64,000 nt of DNA from Gammaproteobacteria bacterium HGW-Gammaproteobacteria-2 (GCA_002840015.1 PGZE01000008.1:23263-87262), one strand, 5' to 3'; counted from the stretch's first letter, positions 1-10,381 are shown. Made by a program: numbers and translations. The notes: a model not told the origin generated them from the letters alone.

Positions 1-117
1 GCGCTCACCCAGTTCTGCCGCCAGCTCGGGTTCGAAGCCTGGCCGGCACCAGCACAGCAGGCCGTCGAGAGGCTGATTGATGAGGGCCTGTGCAGGCCCC
101 GGCTCAGTAGCCGCCAC
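1..117 (-). CDS. rlmM: 23S rRNA (cytidine-2'-O)-methyltransferase RlmM, N-terminal fragment
   Basis: Only the first 39 or so codons lie in the window; the gene runs off the left edge. The visible frame contains LLCWCRPGFEPELAAELGER, which matches from memory the RlmM N-terminus (short hydrophobic start, then C-R-x-G-F-E-x-E-x-A-A-E). RlmM methylates C2498 of 23S rRNA. No ATG is present in this frame. The GTG at 117, overlapping the 3' end of the deaminase gene, is the best candidate start, so the exact 5' end is uncertain. It is the last gene of the minus-strand operon that begins with glnS. Confidence 0.6.
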   Translation of the reverse strand, partial: MAATEPGPAQALINQPLDGLLCWCRPGFEPELAAELGER

Positions 118-667
118 CAGCCTGCTCGCTGTAATGCCGCAGCACCGCGCACGCGGCCTCGCGTTGAATATCGCGGTACACCTGAATATCGCGCCGCTCC
201 AGTTCGCCGATCCAGTCAGCAGGCAGCGGGCCTTCGTCGAACTCGGTCAGCGCCATCACATCGCTTGCGCGGGCGCCGATCAGCAGCCGGTCGATGCCGG
301 CCCAGAAGGTGGCGCCGTAACACATGCAGCACGGCTGCGCCGAAGTGGCCATGGTGATTGGACCGCCGCTGGCATTGAGGCGGAATTGCAGGCTGCGTTG
401 CTGCGCGATCATGAACGCCATCATCTCGGCATGCGCCACCGAGCAGGTTTCCGGAATCACCCGGTTGACGCCGATCGACAGCACCCGGCCGACGGCATCG
501 AAGATTGCCGCACCGAACGGCCCGCCGCTGGCATTGTCTACGTTCAGGCGTGAGAGTTCGATCGCCAGCGCCACCTTGCTGGCATCGTCATCGAAATTGC
601 GATTCAGATCGACCTGGTCGTGTACCCAGATCGGCAGGGTGAGGTGAACCTGGGCATGAAGCATCAT
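104..667 (-). CDS. Nucleoside deaminase, zinc-dependent (CMP/dCMP deaminase superfamily)
   Basis: A protein of 187 residues with the zinc site of the cytidine/deoxycytidylate deaminase fold: a His-Ala-Glu motif (AHAEM, with the proton-shuttling Glu) and a P-C-C-M-C motif about 35 residues later. The segment after the second motif (GATFWAGIDRLLIGA) and the GGPFGA stretch resemble bacterial guanine deaminase and tRNA adenosine deaminase relatives, so a purine-type substrate is plausible but not proved. The start at 667 overlaps the stop of the upstream lipoprotein gene (ATGA) and follows an AAGG; a second Met lies at 664. An in-frame extension to 736 is unlikely because it overlaps the lipoprotein gene extensively. 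Confidence 0.85.
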   Translation of the reverse strand: MMLHAQVHLTLPIWVHDQVDLNRNFDDDASKVALAIELSRLNVDNASGGPFGAAIFDAVGRVLSIGVNRVIPETCSVAHAEMMAFMIAQQRSLQFRLNASGGPITMATSAQPCCMCYGATFWAGIDRLLIGARASDVMALTEFDEGPLPADWIGELERRDIQVYRDIQREAACAVLRHYSEQAGGGY

Positions 668-1032
668 TGCACCTTCTGGCTGCCACCGGTGAGCGCAGAC
701 CCTGTCGCTTCGCAACGTCCCTGATTGCAACTGCACGCGCTGATTTCACGGAAGCCGCACACCGCCATCTTGCCTTCGCGTGCGCAGTCGGCGCGCACCT
801 GCTCGGGGTAGGTCGGGCTGTTCGTGTTGACGCAGGCCGGGTAATAGCCGCAGCAATTGCCGACGTTCTTGACCGCGCAATCACTGTCGGCCTGACAACG
901 GTAATCGACGATGCCGGCTGGTACGTTAGCGGTTGTCGTGACCTCGCCGTTGCCAGCGGGCGTCGTACACGCGCTCAATGCAAGCGCCAGCAACAGGGCC
1001 GTGGATGGCAGCAGGGCGTGCCAGCGGTTCAT
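664..1032 (-). CDS. Cysteine-rich putative lipoprotein
   Basis: A protein of 122 residues with a lipoprotein signal peptide: Met-Asn-Arg, a hydrophobic stretch rich in Leu and Ala, then a lipobox LSAC. The mature part carries about ten cysteines ([36 protein letters not shown]), suggesting a disulfide-knotted domain in the periplasm or outer membrane. No function is recognised. The start at 1032 is chosen because its ATG overlaps the glnS stop codon (ATGA) and sits directly before the signal peptide; an upstream Met at 1056 would add eight residues inside glnS. It is the middle gene of the glnS-lipoprotein-deaminase operon. Confidence 0.75.
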   Translation of the reverse strand: MNRWHALLPSTALLLALALSACTTPAGNGEVTTTANVPAGIVDYRCQADSDCAVKNVGNCCGYYPACVNTNSPTYPEQVRADCAREGKMAVCGFREISACSCNQGRCEATGSALTGGSQKVQ

Positions 1033-2774
1033 TTGCCGGCCGCCTGCTTGGCCCACACATCGCGCAGGGTCACGCTGCGGTTGAACACCGGTGCCGCTGC
1101 GCTGTGATCGCGGCGATCGGCGACAAAATAACCCACGCGCTCGAACTGCAACGATTGCTCCGGCGCCGTCTGTGCCGCCGCCGGTTCAATCCAGGCGGTG
1201 ACGACCTGGCGCGAATCGGGGTTGAGGTAGTCGCGGTAGGTGCGGCCATCGCTGTCGTCGTCCGGGTCGGCGGTGGTGAACAGGCGGTCGTACAGGCGCA
1301 CTTCGGCGGCGAGCGCATGACGCGCGCTGACCCAATGGATGGTGCCCTTGACCTTGCGCTCCGCGCCGGCGTTGCCCGGGCGCGATTCCGGATCGAGGCT
1401 GCAATGCAGCGTGCGCACCTGATCGCCGTCGAGCACCACCTCATCGCAGCGGACGATGCCGACTCCGCGCAGACGCACTTCGGTGCCGGGCATCAAACGA
1501 TGGAAGCCCTTCACCGGCTCGCGCATGAAATCGTCCTGCTCGATCCACAGCTCGCGCGAAAACGGCACCTCACGGTTGCCCAGACTGGCGTCCTTGGGAT
1601 GGTTCGCAAAGCTCAGCATCGCCTCGTGATCGGCGGCAAGGTTGGTGATCACCAGCTTGAGCGGATTGAGCACCGCCAGACGGCGCGGCGCGCGGCTGTC
1701 GAGGTCCTCGCGCAGGCAGGCTTCGAGCAGCGAAAAATCGGTGACCGAGTTCTGTTTGCTGATACCGATGCGATCGCAGAGCAGGCGCAGCGCGCCCGGG
1801 GTGTAACCGCGCCGGCGCAAGCCCTGCAAGGTGGGCATGCGCGGGTCGTCCCAGCCGTCCACCAGGCCTTCCTTGACCAGCGCCATCAGCTTGCGCTTGC
1901 TCATCACCGTGTAGTTGATGTTCAGGCGCGAGAACTCGATCTGGCGCGGCTTGGCCGCTTCCAGGGGCAGGCCTTGGGCGGTGAGCGGCGCCAACAGTTC
2001 GGGATGGCGCACCAGATCCACCTTGTCCACGCACCAGTCGTACAGCGGGCGGTGATCCTCGAACTCCAGCGTACACAGCGAATGGGTGATGCCTTCGATC
2101 GCGTCGGACAGCGCATGCGCCAGGTCGTACATCGGATAGATGCACCATGCATCGCCGGTGTTCTGGTGGGTGGCGCGTTTGATGCGGTACAGCGCCGGGT
2201 CGCGCAGGTTGATGTTGCCGCTGGCCATGTCGATTTTCGCGCGCAGGGTGCGTGCGCCATCGGCAAACTCGCCCGCGCGCATGCGCCGGAACAGGTCGAG
2301 ATTTTCCGCGACGCTGCGCTCGCGGTTAGGCGAATTGCGGCCAGGCTCGGTGAGGGTGCCGCGATATTCGCGCACCTGTTCGGCTGATAGATCGCAAACG
2401 TAGGCATCGCCCTGTGCGATCAGTTTTTCCGCCGCCAGATAAAACACCTCGAAATAATCCGAGGCATGGCGCAGTTCGTGCCATTCATAGCCCAGCCAAT
2501 GCACGTCTTCCTTTATCGCCGCGACGTATTCGGGATCTTCCTTTGCCGGGTTGGTATCGTCAAAGCGCAGATTGCAGTCGCCGCCGAACTCGGCGGCCAC
2601 GCCAAAGCTCAGGCAGATCGCCTTGGTGTGGCCCAGATGCAGATAGCCATTGGGCTCCGGTGGAAAGCGGGTGCGGATCGCCGTGTGCTTGCCGCTGACA
2701 AGGTCATCGCGCACGATCTGGCGGATGAAGTCATTGCGGGTCGGTTCGCTGGGCGGCGGGCTGGGTTCGGACAT
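1029..2774 (-). CDS. glnS: Glutaminyl-tRNA synthetase
   Basis: A class I aminoacyl-tRNA synthetase of 581 residues that charges tRNA-Gln with glutamine. The HIGH-type motif is [12 protein letters not shown] near residue 45 and the KMSKS-type motif is VMSKRK near residue 270. The C-terminal part is the usual anticodon-binding beta-barrel, and the length is close to the bacterial norm (about 555-580). The start at 2774 gives [20 protein letters not shown]; the longer frame to 2861 would run into the upstream region of the divergent TonB receptor and lacks family similarity. It heads an operon with overlapping downstream genes. Confidence 0.97.
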   Translation of the reverse strand: MSEPSPPPSEPTRNDFIRQIVRDDLVSGKHTAIRTRFPPEPNGYLHLGHTKAICLSFGVAAEFGGDCNLRFDDTNPAKEDPEYVAAIKEDVHWLGYEWHELRHASDYFEVFYLAAEKLIAQGDAYVCDLSAEQVREYRGTLTEPGRNSPNRERSVAENLDLFRRMRAGEFADGARTLRAKIDMASGNINLRDPALYRIKRATHQNTGDAWCIYPMYDLAHALSDAIEGITHSLCTLEFEDHRPLYDWCVDKVDLVRHPELLAPLTAQGLPLEAAKPRQIEFSRLNINYTVMSKRKLMALVKEGLVDGWDDPRMPTLQGLRRRGYTPGALRLLCDRIGISKQNSVTDFSLLEACLREDLDSRAPRRLAVLNPLKLVITNLAADHEAMLSFANHPKDASLGNREVPFSRELWIEQDDFMREPVKGFHRLMPGTEVRLRGVGIVRCDEVVLDGDQVRTLHCSLDPESRPGNAGAERKVKGTIHWVSARHALAAEVRLYDRLFTTADPDDDSDGRTYRDYLNPDSRQVVTAWIEPAAAQTAPEQSLQFERVGYFVADRRDHSAAAPVFNRSVTLRDVWAKQAAGK

Positions 2775-2849
2775 GGCTGCGTAGGGAGTGGGAAACCGCC
2801 CATGGTAACAGGGCATGCAGGTGCCGGTTGGCCTGTGTACTATTTCGCC

Positions 2850-4883
2850 ATGCTCGATCATGCCCTGCTCGCCGCTGCGCTATCCGTCGACGCTCGCGTG
2901 CTTGATGCGCTCACCGTTACTGCACGCCGGCCGCAGCCCCTGGTCACGCAGGTGGAGGCGTTGAGTGTGCTCGACGCTGACGCCATTGCCGGTGTTGCCG
3001 CCACGCATGCCAATGAACTGCTGGCACGGGTGCCAGGTGCGTGGATCAGTCGTGGCAGCGGCCAGGAGCAACTGGTGGCGATCCGCTCGCCGGTGCTGAC
3101 CGGTGCCGGTGCCTGCGGCGCATTCCTGATGCTCGATGATGGCGTGCCGATCCGGCCGGCTGGCTGGTGCAATGTCAATCAGTTGTTTGAACTGAATACC
3201 GAGCAGGCCGGTGCAGTGGAAGTGCTGCGCGGGCCGGGTGCGGCGGTACATGGTTCCAATGCCCTGCATGGGGTGATCAACGTGCGCCCACGCGCGCCCG
3301 GTGACAGCCCGGCGCAGGCATGGACATTGGAATTGGGGCCAAATCGCTATCATCGCTCGCAGGGCACCATCACCGGGGGGCTGACGAGCTCGCCGTGGCG
3401 GATCGATGCCTATGGTGTGAGTAGCGGAAGTTTTCGCGACCAGGAGGGCTTCGATCAACAAAAGCTGCGCCTGCAATGGCAGCAGCCCGACGGCTTTGGC
3501 GCACCGCGTCTGCAACTGGCACTGAGCAATTTGAATCAGGAGACCGCCGGCTTTGTTACTGGCCGCAATGCCTTCCGTGATGCCAGACGGCGCAGCAATG
3601 AAAACCCGGAGGCATTCCGTGACGCCACCAGTGTGCAGGCGCAGGGGCATTGGCAGTGGGCGCTTGGTACGCGGCACAGCTTGAGCTGGGTGCCGTATGC
3701 GCGCTATCAGCGCATGGATTTTCTGCAGCACTTCAGCCCCGGCAAACCGCGTGAGCTGTCCGATACCCAAAGCGCGGGTTCGCAACTATTGTGGCGGCGG
3801 CAGGGCGGGCTGGATGTGCAGGCGGGTGTCGATCTGGAATGGACGCGGGGTGATCTGCTGGAGCGCCAGGATTCGTCGGTGATTGGCAGCGCAGCACTGC
3901 AGGCGATCCGACCCCTTGGGCGGCATTACGATTATCGCGTCGATTCGTTCAACAGCGCGCTGTTCGCACAGGTGCAGGCGCATGTTGGCCGGCTTGAACT
4001 GAATCTGGGCGCGCGACTGGAGCGTTTGCGCTACCGCTACGACAACCGTGCCAGCGACGGCAACCTGCGCGAGGACGGCACCGCCTGCGGTTTTGGCGGG
4101 TGTTTGTTCAACCGGCCTGGCGACCGCCGCGATGTCTTTAATGATGCCAGTGCGCAGCTGGGTTTGCGCCTGCCGTTGAGCACTACCACCGCGCTGGTGG
4201 CGCGTTATGCACGGGCCTTTCGCATGCCGCAGACAAGTGAGTTGTATCGTTTGCAGCGCGGCCAGGACGTGGCTGATCTGGAAGCGGAAACCCTGCGCGG
4301 CCCGGAGCTGGGGCTGCGCCATGCCACTGGCAACGTGCAAATGGACATCGACGCCTACAGTTATCACAAGCACCATGTCATTGGCCGTGATGCCGATGGC
4401 TTCAATTTTTCCGACGGCACCACCCGTCATCGCGGCATCGATGCGCAGGGCCGCTGGCGGTTTCGTCCGGGCTGGTGGGTACAGGGCAATGCGGCCTATG
4501 CCCGCCATCAGTATGCGTTTGATCGCGATATCGCAGGTGGCGAACGCATCCGCGCTGGCAATGCGGTGGACAGCGCGCCGCGCTGGCTGGCCGCTGCCCG
4601 GCTTGGCCACGAGCAGCCCATGTTTGGGCGTTTCGAACTGGAGTGGGTGCATGTGGGTGCCTACTGGCTCGATGCGGCCAACAGCGAACGCTATCGCGGC
4701 CATGATTTATGGCATTTGCGCTGGCAACGCCCGTTGTCGGCGTCCTGGCATGGGGCACTGCGCTTGATGAATCTCACGGATCGCCGCTATGCCGAGCGAG
4801 CGGATCTGGCCTTTGGCAGTTTTCGCTATTTCCCCGGCGCCGGGCGTTCGTTGTTTTTGGAAATAGCCTATCGCCGCGATTGA
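2850..4883 (+). CDS. TonB-dependent outer-membrane receptor
   Basis: A protein of 677 residues with a TonB-dependent receptor layout: a short hydrophobic N-terminus, a TonB-box-like LTVTA at about residue 20, a plug domain ([35 protein letters not shown]) and a beta-barrel. It ends in an alternating aromatic strand and a basic tail (EIAYRRD), so the final residue is not the usual Phe. The plug has several cysteines ([14 protein letters not shown]), and the barrel has an extra Cys-containing loop ([10 protein letters not shown]). The substrate cannot be read from sequence. It is divergent from glnS, with starts 75 bp apart. The signal peptide is unusually short, so a start farther upstream is possible. 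Confidence 0.85.
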   Translation: MLDHALLAAALSVDARVLDALTVTARRPQPLVTQVEALSVLDADAIAGVAATHANELLARVPGAWISRGSGQEQLVAIRSPVLTGAGACGAFLMLDDGVPIRPAGWCNVNQLFELNTEQAGAVEVLRGPGAAVHGSNALHGVINVRPRAPGDSPAQAWTLELGPNRYHRSQGTITGGLTSSPWRIDAYGVSSGSFRDQEGFDQQKLRLQWQQPDGFGAPRLQLALSNLNQETAGFVTGRNAFRDARRRSNENPEAFRDATSVQAQGHWQWALGTRHSLSWVPYARYQRMDFLQHFSPGKPRELSDTQSAGSQLLWRRQGGLDVQAGVDLEWTRGDLLERQDSSVIGSAALQAIRPLGRHYDYRVDSFNSALFAQVQAHVGRLELNLGARLERLRYRYDNRASDGNLREDGTACGFGGCLFNRPGDRRDVFNDASAQLGLRLPLSTTTALVARYARAFRMPQTSELYRLQRGQDVADLEAETLRGPELGLRHATGNVQMDIDAYSYHKHHVIGRDADGFNFSDGTTRHRGIDAQGRWRFRPGWWVQGNAAYARHQYAFDRDIAGGERIRAGNAVDSAPRWLAAARLGHEQPMFGRFELEWVHVGAYWLDAANSERYRGHDLWHLRWQRPLSASWHGALRLMNLTDRRYAERADLAFGSFRYFPGAGRSLFLEIAYRRD

Positions 4884-4942
4884 TGCACTGCTGCGACAAC
4901 CATGCGCTATGCTCGGTGCGATACGGCGGCGTGGGAGGCGTT

Positions 4943-5230
4943 ATGCGTGTGGTTTACGAGGCAGAAAACGTGATCGACGCCCATCTGGTGAAAACCCTGC
5001 TGGAGAACGTGGGCATACCGGCATGGGTGCGCGGCGAGTTTCTCACCGGTGGCATCGGCGAGTTGCCGGCGCAAGGGTTGGTGGCGGTGTCGGTGCCCGA
5101 TTCGGCTGAGGCTGATGCCCGCGCAGAACTCGCAGCGTGGCAGGCGGGGCGCGATGCATTGATCAGCGCATCGGGCGATGCGCAAACCGGGCTTGATGAA
5201 GACGACGCCACGGCGTACACGCCAGCGTAA
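4943..5230 (+). CDS. DUF2007 domain protein (putative signal-transducing protein)
   Basis: A protein of 95 residues. The N-terminal two thirds (MRVVYEAENVIDAHLVKTLL, then a GIPAWVRGE stretch and a V-A-V-S-V-P-D strand) fit the small DUF2007 fold, a PII-like ferredoxin-fold domain of unknown role. The C-terminus is acidic (LDEDDATAY). The start at 4943 is preceded by a clear GGGAGG about 5 nt upstream. It lies downstream of the TonB receptor in the same direction and may be co-transcribed with it. No signal peptide is seen, so it is probably cytoplasmic. Confidence 0.8.
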   Translation: MRVVYEAENVIDAHLVKTLLENVGIPAWVRGEFLTGGIGELPAQGLVAVSVPDSAEADARAELAAWQAGRDALISASGDAQTGLDEDDATAYTPA

Positions 5231-5257
5231 GATTTCCCGGTAGCGCCGGGGCTTGCA

Positions 5258-5418
5258 CAAGCGCGTAAAGCACATTGGGGCCGCAAAACACGCAAAAGAA
5301 AGCCCAAGTCTTGATTCGCTTTCTTTGCGGCTTTCGCGTCCTTTGCGGAATCCGCTCCTGGTTTTGCGTTGTTGCTCTGGCTTTTCCGGGCGCCGAGTTC
5401 CGGTTGGCTGATTCCGCA
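5258..5418. repeat. Interspersed intergenic repeat (AAGCG..CCGCAAA family, inverted arms)
   Basis: The left arm (5258-5301) reads AAGCGCGTAAAGCA followed by GGCCGCAAAACACGC. The right part (5321-5352) carries CTTTGCGGCTTTCGCG and CCTTTGCGGAATCC, then a GGCTTTTCCGG tail near 5390. Sequences of the same type occur at 25963-25996, 26571-26612 and, for the tail, 22308-22318. This is a short non-coding interspersed repeat filling most of the gap before the GGDEF-type gene; no gene was seen in it. Confidence 0.6.
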
Positions 5419-5517
5419 GCGGACGTTCTCGGTATAGCATGGCTGCACAGGGGAGTAATCAGGATCACCGTGGCGCATGTTGCAACGGTGGTATCTGGTG
5501 TGATCAGGGCTTGGCCG

Positions 5518-7788
5518 ATGACACAATGGTGTAAAACATGGATTGTTGCAACGAGCATGCTGCTCAATTTGCTGTTGGTGCCGCACGCGGTTGCCAGCGA
5601 AGGCGTAGTGTTGGATGTCGGGGTGATTGCCTCCGATCAGCCCTACACTGCACGACAGGTGTTGCGTGGCGATGCCGGTGCGTGGCAGGCGCGCGATGTC
5701 AGTCGGCTGCATTTTTCTGGTAGCCCAACCACGACTTACTGGCTGCGCATCAAGGCGTCGTTGCCAGAGTCGCCGGATGATCGCTGGGTGCTGTGGTTCG
5801 ATCGGGTAACGCTGACCGATTTGAGCCTGATGCTGCGCGACGGTAATGGCGATTTCACCGAGGTGACGCGGCAGTTTTTCCGGCCAGCACCCGATGATCC
5901 GGCGTTTTCATCGGGGCTTCGATTTCCGCTGCGCGCCTATGGTTCACAATCGTTGGAATTGTTGCTGCAGGTGCGCACCAATGTTGCGGTCAATCTGCGG
6001 CCAATGTTGTTGACTGAAGAGGAATACCGGCGCAAGGATCGCGATAGCGTCATCCTGCTGTCGGCGATGTATGCCGGCTTGCTGGTGCTGGCGATGACCG
6101 GGCTGGCAATGTTCATTGCGTTGCGTGACCGTATCCACGGCGCCTACGTCGGGTTCACGGCGACATCTTTTTTTCTGTTGCTGGCAGTCAATGGCCATGC
6201 CTATTCATTGCCGGTGCTTGATGTGTTGGCCTATTGGCGTGAGCTGGGCATTCTGGCGCTGGTCAATTTGCTGACGGCATTTACGGTGATGCTGGCGCGC
6301 GCGTTTGCCAATGCCGGCCGTGATTCGCCGCGCAGCGATACGGTGATGCTATGGAGTGCGCGATTGATGCTCGCGCTGGCTTTGCTTTGTGTACTCAACC
6401 TGCGTGTTTTTTTGCCGCAATTGCAGATCGCCTCAATGGCGTTGTGGACCTTGTCCGGGTTGCTGGTGATTACTGCCGCAGTGCAGGCATTGCGCCGACG
6501 CCGTCCGTTGGCACGGCCGATGCTTTTCATCTGGTTGATGGTCTATCTGAGCACTCTGGTGCGCGGCCTGATTCCACTAGGCTGGATGCCGCAAAACAGC
6601 GTAACGATGTATGCCTTTCAGGCTGGCCTGGCATTTGCGGCGTTTTTGCTGTCGTTGGCGATGGCCGATCAGGTAATGGAGTTCCGCAAGCAACGTGACC
6701 GTGCCCGCCTGGCAATGGAGCAGACCGACGCCAGCCTGCAATCGGAAAAAGTGCGGCGGCGGTTGCTGGAATCACTGCAAAGCGGCCTGCGTGCAGCGCC
6801 AACCAAAGACCTGGCCTGGATTGCGCTGCGTCGCATGCTGGATGCGGTCAACCAGGTGGTACCGCAACGGCGGTCGGCGGTCGCCGTGTTCGGTTATCAG
6901 GGAGGCGATCACTTGATCGCTGAACCGGTTGCTGCGACGGAGCACTTCGAACACTTGCTCAGCGCGCGTGGCGGTGCGATGAAAGGTTTGTGTCGCACCA
7001 ACAAACCAGTGCAATTGCGGCTTGAAGATCCGTCTGAGGATGATGAAGAGGGCAGGCGCAGTGAGCATGCCGAGTCGGCATACGCGATCATACCGCTGCC
7101 GATGCCCCGGCCTGCCTGGGGCGTTTTGTTGATCGAGCGTGCGGCATGGGAGGCATTTTCACCGTCGGAATTGCGCGAAGCCAGCGAGTTCAGTGCCATC
7201 GCCATGCAGGCGGCGGATGATGCGCGTGCAGCGCAGGAGTTGGCTGCCAAAACCGAGCGTGACCCGCTCACCGGCGTGCTCAACCGGCAGGCCGTCGCCA
7301 CCATCATGACGCGTGAGCTGGAAAGCGCACAGGCGCGGCGCACTTCGCTGGCTTTGCTGGTGTTGGGGGTCGATCGTTTGACGCAATTGTCCCAACGTTA
7401 CGGCCATGCCGTGGCTGATGACTGCCAGTGCGCAGTGGCCGAATTGCTGCGGCAATCGTTGACGGTCGGCGATTGTGTGGGACGTCTCAATAGCGAGGAT
7501 TTCGTGCTGGTGCTGCCCGGTAAGACGCTGGAGCAGGCGCACGCTGTTGCCGACAAACTGCGGCTCGGCGCCTCGGACATTCGCGTGCCCAGCCCGCTTG
7601 GGTTGTGCCAATTCACTATCAGCGTTGGCGGCACCGTGCGCGCCTCAGCAGAAAACAAATTGGCAACCTTGCTTGATCGCGCCAGCAAGGCATTGATTGC
7701 TGCGCGCCATCGCGGCAACAATCAGACCCACATGATTGCGGTGGACACCAGCAGTGCGGGCGATCCCGATGCGCGGCTGTACTTCTGA
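5518..7788 (+). CDS. 7TM (DISM)-GAF-degenerate GGDEF signalling protein
   Basis: A protein of 756 residues in the inner membrane. A signal peptide ends near residue 27. A periplasmic 7TMR-DISM extracellular-type beta domain (about 30-165) follows, then a block of about seven hydrophobic helices (180-390), a short coiled coil ([18 protein letters not shown]), a GAF-like domain (425-575) and a GGDEF-fold domain (578-756). The last begins canonically (DPLTGVLNR), but the signature is RLNSEDF in place of RYGGDEF and the metal-binding DxDxFK region is GVDRLTQL, so diguanylate cyclase activity is doubtful. The start at 5518 is chosen because it directly precedes the signal peptide; the longer frame to 5275 reads through the upstream repeat. 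It overlaps msrA by one base. Confidence 0.85.
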   Translation: MTQWCKTWIVATSMLLNLLLVPHAVASEGVVLDVGVIASDQPYTARQVLRGDAGAWQARDVSRLHFSGSPTTTYWLRIKASLPESPDDRWVLWFDRVTLTDLSLMLRDGNGDFTEVTRQFFRPAPDDPAFSSGLRFPLRAYGSQSLELLLQVRTNVAVNLRPMLLTEEEYRRKDRDSVILLSAMYAGLLVLAMTGLAMFIALRDRIHGAYVGFTATSFFLLLAVNGHAYSLPVLDVLAYWRELGILALVNLLTAFTVMLARAFANAGRDSPRSDTVMLWSARLMLALALLCVLNLRVFLPQLQIASMALWTLSGLLVITAAVQALRRRRPLARPMLFIWLMVYLSTLVRGLIPLGWMPQNSVTMYAFQAGLAFAAFLLSLAMADQVMEFRKQRDRARLAMEQTDASLQSEKVRRRLLESLQSGLRAAPTKDLAWIALRRMLDAVNQVVPQRRSAVAVFGYQGGDHLIAEPVAATEHFEHLLSARGGAMKGLCRTNKPVQLRLEDPSEDDEEGRRSEHAESAYAIIPLPMPRPAWGVLLIERAAWEAFSPSELREASEFSAIAMQAADDARAAQELAAKTERDPLTGVLNRQAVATIMTRELESAQARRTSLALLVLGVDRLTQLSQRYGHAVADDCQCAVAELLRQSLTVGDCVGRLNSEDFVLVLPGKTLEQAHAVADKLRLGASDIRVPSPLGLCQFTISVGGTVRASAENKLATLLDRASKALIAARHRGNNQTHMIAVDTSSAGDPDARLYF

Positions 7789-8402
7789 TGGAAATCACTG
7801 ACCGGCATCATGTGCATGGCCGATCATTGCGCGGGCCGTTTCCGGGCCAGGCCGAGGTGTTGTTTGGCATGGGCTGTTTCTGGGGTGCCGAGCGGCTGTT
7901 CTGGTCGCTGCCGGGGGTTTTTTCCACGGCGGTTGGCTATGCCGGCGGTGCGATCGCAAACCCGAGCTATCGCGAGGTATGTTCGGGCCGGACTGGCCAT
8001 GCCGAAGTGGTGCGGGTGCTGTTTGATCCGGCGCAGATCGCATTCACCGAGTTGCTGCGCCGGTTCTGGGAAGGCCACGATCCGACTCAGGGTATGCGTC
8101 AGGGCAATGACGTGGGCAGCCAGTACCGCTCACTGCTCGCCTGCGCCGATGCCTCGCACCAGCAGTTCGCGCTCGCCAGCCGCGATGCCTACCAGCAACG
8201 GCTGCATGCTGGTGGCCTGGGAACCATCAGCACCGAGTTGCTGTTTCCGCTACCACCGTTTTATTTTGCCGAACACGAGCACCAGCAATACCTGTCCAAA
8301 AACCCGCAGGGATACTGCGGCTTGGGTGGCACCGGGATTGGTTGCGGCCAGGACGTGTCAGTGTGGGAGCGCGCCTGCGCGCGAAGCAGTTCGCCCGATT
8401 GA
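7788..8402 (+). CDS. msrA: Peptide methionine (S)-S-oxide reductase MsrA
   Basis: A protein of 204 residues. The catalytic Cys lies in [10 protein letters not shown], the MsrA signature G-C-F-W-G, and the rest of the fold is present ([21 protein letters not shown], the NDVGSQYRS block). It reduces the S-epimer of methionine sulfoxide in proteins using thioredoxin. The resolving cysteines are likely those in [11 protein letters not shown] near the C-terminus. The start overlaps the stop of the upstream gene (TGATG), indicating translational coupling. The last 14 or so residues ([13 protein letters not shown]) are encoded by a REP-like inverted repeat and look like an acquired tail. Confidence 0.93.
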   Translation: MEITDRHHVHGRSLRGPFPGQAEVLFGMGCFWGAERLFWSLPGVFSTAVGYAGGAIANPSYREVCSGRTGHAEVVRVLFDPAQIAFTELLRRFWEGHDPTQGMRQGNDVGSQYRSLLACADASHQQFALASRDAYQQRLHAGGLGTISTELLFPLPPFYFAEHEHQQYLSKNPQGYCGLGGTGIGCGQDVSVWERACARSSSPD

Positions 8403-8425
8403 TTCGCTGGCAGGCCAGCTCCCAC
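8363..8425. repeat. REP-like inverted repeat with GTGGGAGC ends
   Basis: The outer arms are perfect: GTGGGAGC at 8363-8370 and GCTCCCAC at 8418-8425, with a GC-rich inner palindrome GCGCGCCTGCGCGC next to the left arm. A related element lies at 18190-18250. This type of sequence is common between genes of gammaproteobacteria. Here its left half is translated as the end of msrA. Confidence 0.75.
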
Positions 8426-8477
8426 AAGAGCTATGGTCAACAGGCCAGTCCCTGCAAGCGTTTCATTGAACCAGGCA

Positions 8478-9896
8478 TCAGGGCGCTTCAGGCTTCGCGG
8501 CGCTGCCAAAACCGCCATCGGCCTGGGCGGCCAGATAGGCGAGCACGGCATAAGCGGCGACCTGTTGATCGAGCGCGCGCGGGTCGATTTTGTCCAGGGT
8601 GTCATTGGCGGTGTGGTGGTAGTCGAAATAATCGCTGCCATCCTGCGCTAACTGCGCCCAAGCCATGCCGCGCTCGGCCATTGCGATGATATCGGGGCCG
8701 GGGCCGCCACCTTCACTGTCATGGGCAATGCCCAGTGGCGCCAGCACTTCGCCAATAGCGGCAATCTGCGGACGCGCGGCCTCGCTGACGGCTGCACGCA
8801 GGGCATAAATACGGCCGGCACCAAAATCGCTTTCGGCACCGATAATGTGCTGACTGATTTCGGCCTTGTGCTGTTCAGCGTACGCCTTGCCACCGAACAG
8901 ACCCTGTTCCTCGTTGGCGAAGGCGACCACGCGGACACTGCGCTCGGGTGGGGTTTTCAGGTCGCCGATCAAGGCGCCGGCAGCCATGGTGATGGCAACG
9001 CCGGCACCGTCATCGATGGCGCCGGTGCCCAGATCCCAGGAATCGAGATGGCCACCGATGATGACGACTTGCTCGGGATATTGGCTGCCGGTGATTTCGC
9101 CGATCACGTTGTATGAGGTGGCCATGCCGACGACACCCGCATCGATGTTCAGGCGCAACCGCACCGGTTGGCCACGGCGGAGCATATTGGTGAGCAGGTC
9201 AGCATCGGGATTGGATAGCGCCGCCGCCGGAATCTTCGGCGGCGCGTTGTCGCCCTCGGCGTATTGCAATGCGCCGGTATGCGGCATGCGGTCGTGGTCG
9301 GTGCCGATCGAGCGAATCAACAACGCCAGTGCGCCTTTGCTGGCGGCCTCGCTGGCACCGCGAGAACGAGCTCCCACGGCCGGGCCGTAGCCTTTGCCAT
9401 CGCGGGTGCGAATCATGCGATTGGTGATGTAGGCGATCTTTCCGTCCAGACTGCCCGGTTCGGCTGCGCTCAGTGCGGCGAGGTCGGCAAACGCCACCAC
9501 CTCGGCTTCGATCGGGCCATTGCTGCCAACACTGAGCCCCAATGCAGTGATATGCAGCGGCTGCGGGTAGGGCGCAAGCACTTCGGCGAGTTCAACACCG
9601 CGTCGCCACTGCGGAAACGTCACCGGCTCGGTCCACACCCGATCAAAACCCAGCTCCTGGAACTTGGCCTTGGCCCAGGCAACGGCGCGCGCATCTGCTT
9701 CACTGCCAGCCAATCGCGGACCCACTTCGGTGGTCAACGATTCCACGATGTCGTAAGCCGCCGAGCCGCCGTTGGCCAGATCGCGCAGGTAGGCGGCAGT
9801 CTTCAGTGCATCGGGTGCGAACGCCGCCTCGCTGGCGATTGTTGCGGTGAGGGGCGCTAACAGGGCGGCGGCGAGCGCCAGGGTGGGGATGCGCAT
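8478..9896 (-). CDS. M28 family zinc metallopeptidase (exported)
   Basis: A protein of 472 residues with a Sec signal peptide (MRIPTLALAAALLAPL, cleavage near ATIASEA), a protease-associated (PA) insert in the first half and a C-terminal M28 catalytic domain. Metal and catalytic motifs are visible: GGHLDSWD (His and Asp ligands), DDGAG (bridging Asp), NEEQG (general base Glu and ligand Glu), GAESDFGAG (Asp ligand) and DYHHTANDT (His ligand). It is probably a periplasmic aminopeptidase or carboxypeptidase; family members include plasma glutamate carboxypeptidase-like enzymes. A GGAG precedes the ATG. It lies 23 bp downstream of mscL on the same strand and could share its transcript. Confidence 0.92.
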   Translation of the reverse strand: MRIPTLALAAALLAPLTATIASEAAFAPDALKTAAYLRDLANGGSAAYDIVESLTTEVGPRLAGSEADARAVAWAKAKFQELGFDRVWTEPVTFPQWRRGVELAEVLAPYPQPLHITALGLSVGSNGPIEAEVVAFADLAALSAAEPGSLDGKIAYITNRMIRTRDGKGYGPAVGARSRGASEAASKGALALLIRSIGTDHDRMPHTGALQYAEGDNAPPKIPAAALSNPDADLLTNMLRRGQPVRLRLNIDAGVVGMATSYNVIGEITGSQYPEQVVIIGGHLDSWDLGTGAIDDGAGVAITMAAGALIGDLKTPPERSVRVVAFANEEQGLFGGKAYAEQHKAEISQHIIGAESDFGAGRIYALRAAVSEAARPQIAAIGEVLAPLGIAHDSEGGGPGPDIIAMAERGMAWAQLAQDGSDYFDYHHTANDTLDKIDPRALDQQVAAYAVLAYLAAQADGGFGSAAKPEAP

Positions 9897-9919
9897 GCAG
9901 ACTCCGGAAGGGTGCAGGG

Positions 9920-10318
9920 TTATTTTTTGAGGGCGTCGCGGATTTCGGTCAGCAGCGTCACCTCTGCGCTGGGTTCGGCAGGCTTTGGGGGTGCCTCTTG
10001 CTGCTTGCGTTGCATTTTGTTGACCAGCTTGATGGCGATGAAAATCGCAAACGCGATGATCACGAAATCGACGGTGCTCTGCACGAACAAACCGTACTGC
10101 AACAGCACCGGTTCAACGCCCTCTGCGCCGGGTTTGAGGGTAATGGCCAGATCGGCGAAGTTGACCCCGCCGACCAGTACGCCGACTACCGGCATGATGA
10201 TGCCACTGACCAATGCCGACACGATCTTGCCGAACGCCGCGCCGATCACCACACCTACCGCCAGGTCCACCACGTTGCCACGCATTGCAAACTGTTTGAA
10301 CTCCGATATCAGACTCAT
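9920..10318 (-). CDS. mscL: Large-conductance mechanosensitive channel MscL
   Basis: A protein of 132 residues, the usual MscL size. The N-terminal amphipathic helix and first transmembrane helix are canonical ([20 protein letters not shown], then [18 protein letters not shown]). The second helix is [18 protein letters not shown], and the C-terminal bundle is charged ([11 protein letters not shown]). It forms a homopentameric inner-membrane pore that opens under hypo-osmotic tension. A GGGGAG lies 8 nt upstream of the ATG. Confidence 0.96.
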   Translation of the reverse strand: MSLISEFKQFAMRGNVVDLAVGVVIGAAFGKIVSALVSGIIMPVVGVLVGGVNFADLAITLKPGAEGVEPVLLQYGLFVQSTVDFVIIAFAIFIAIKLVNKMQRKQQEAPPKPAEPSAEVTLLTEIRDALKK

Positions 10319-10381
10319 TGCGTACTCCCCGGTCCATGTTCACCGTAAGTGGCGAAGGCATGACTTTACCTGCGTAGCCCC

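Noticed and set aside
978..2387. A long open frame (469 codons) on the + strand.
   Set aside because: It lies antisense inside glnS and shows only the Arg/Ala/Gln-rich composition of GC-rich shadow frames.
2466..2849. An upstream extension of the TonB receptor frame to 2466.
   Set aside because: The extension runs antisense through glnS and has no signal peptide or family similarity; the start at 2850 gives a hydrophobic N-terminus and TonB-box-like sequence.
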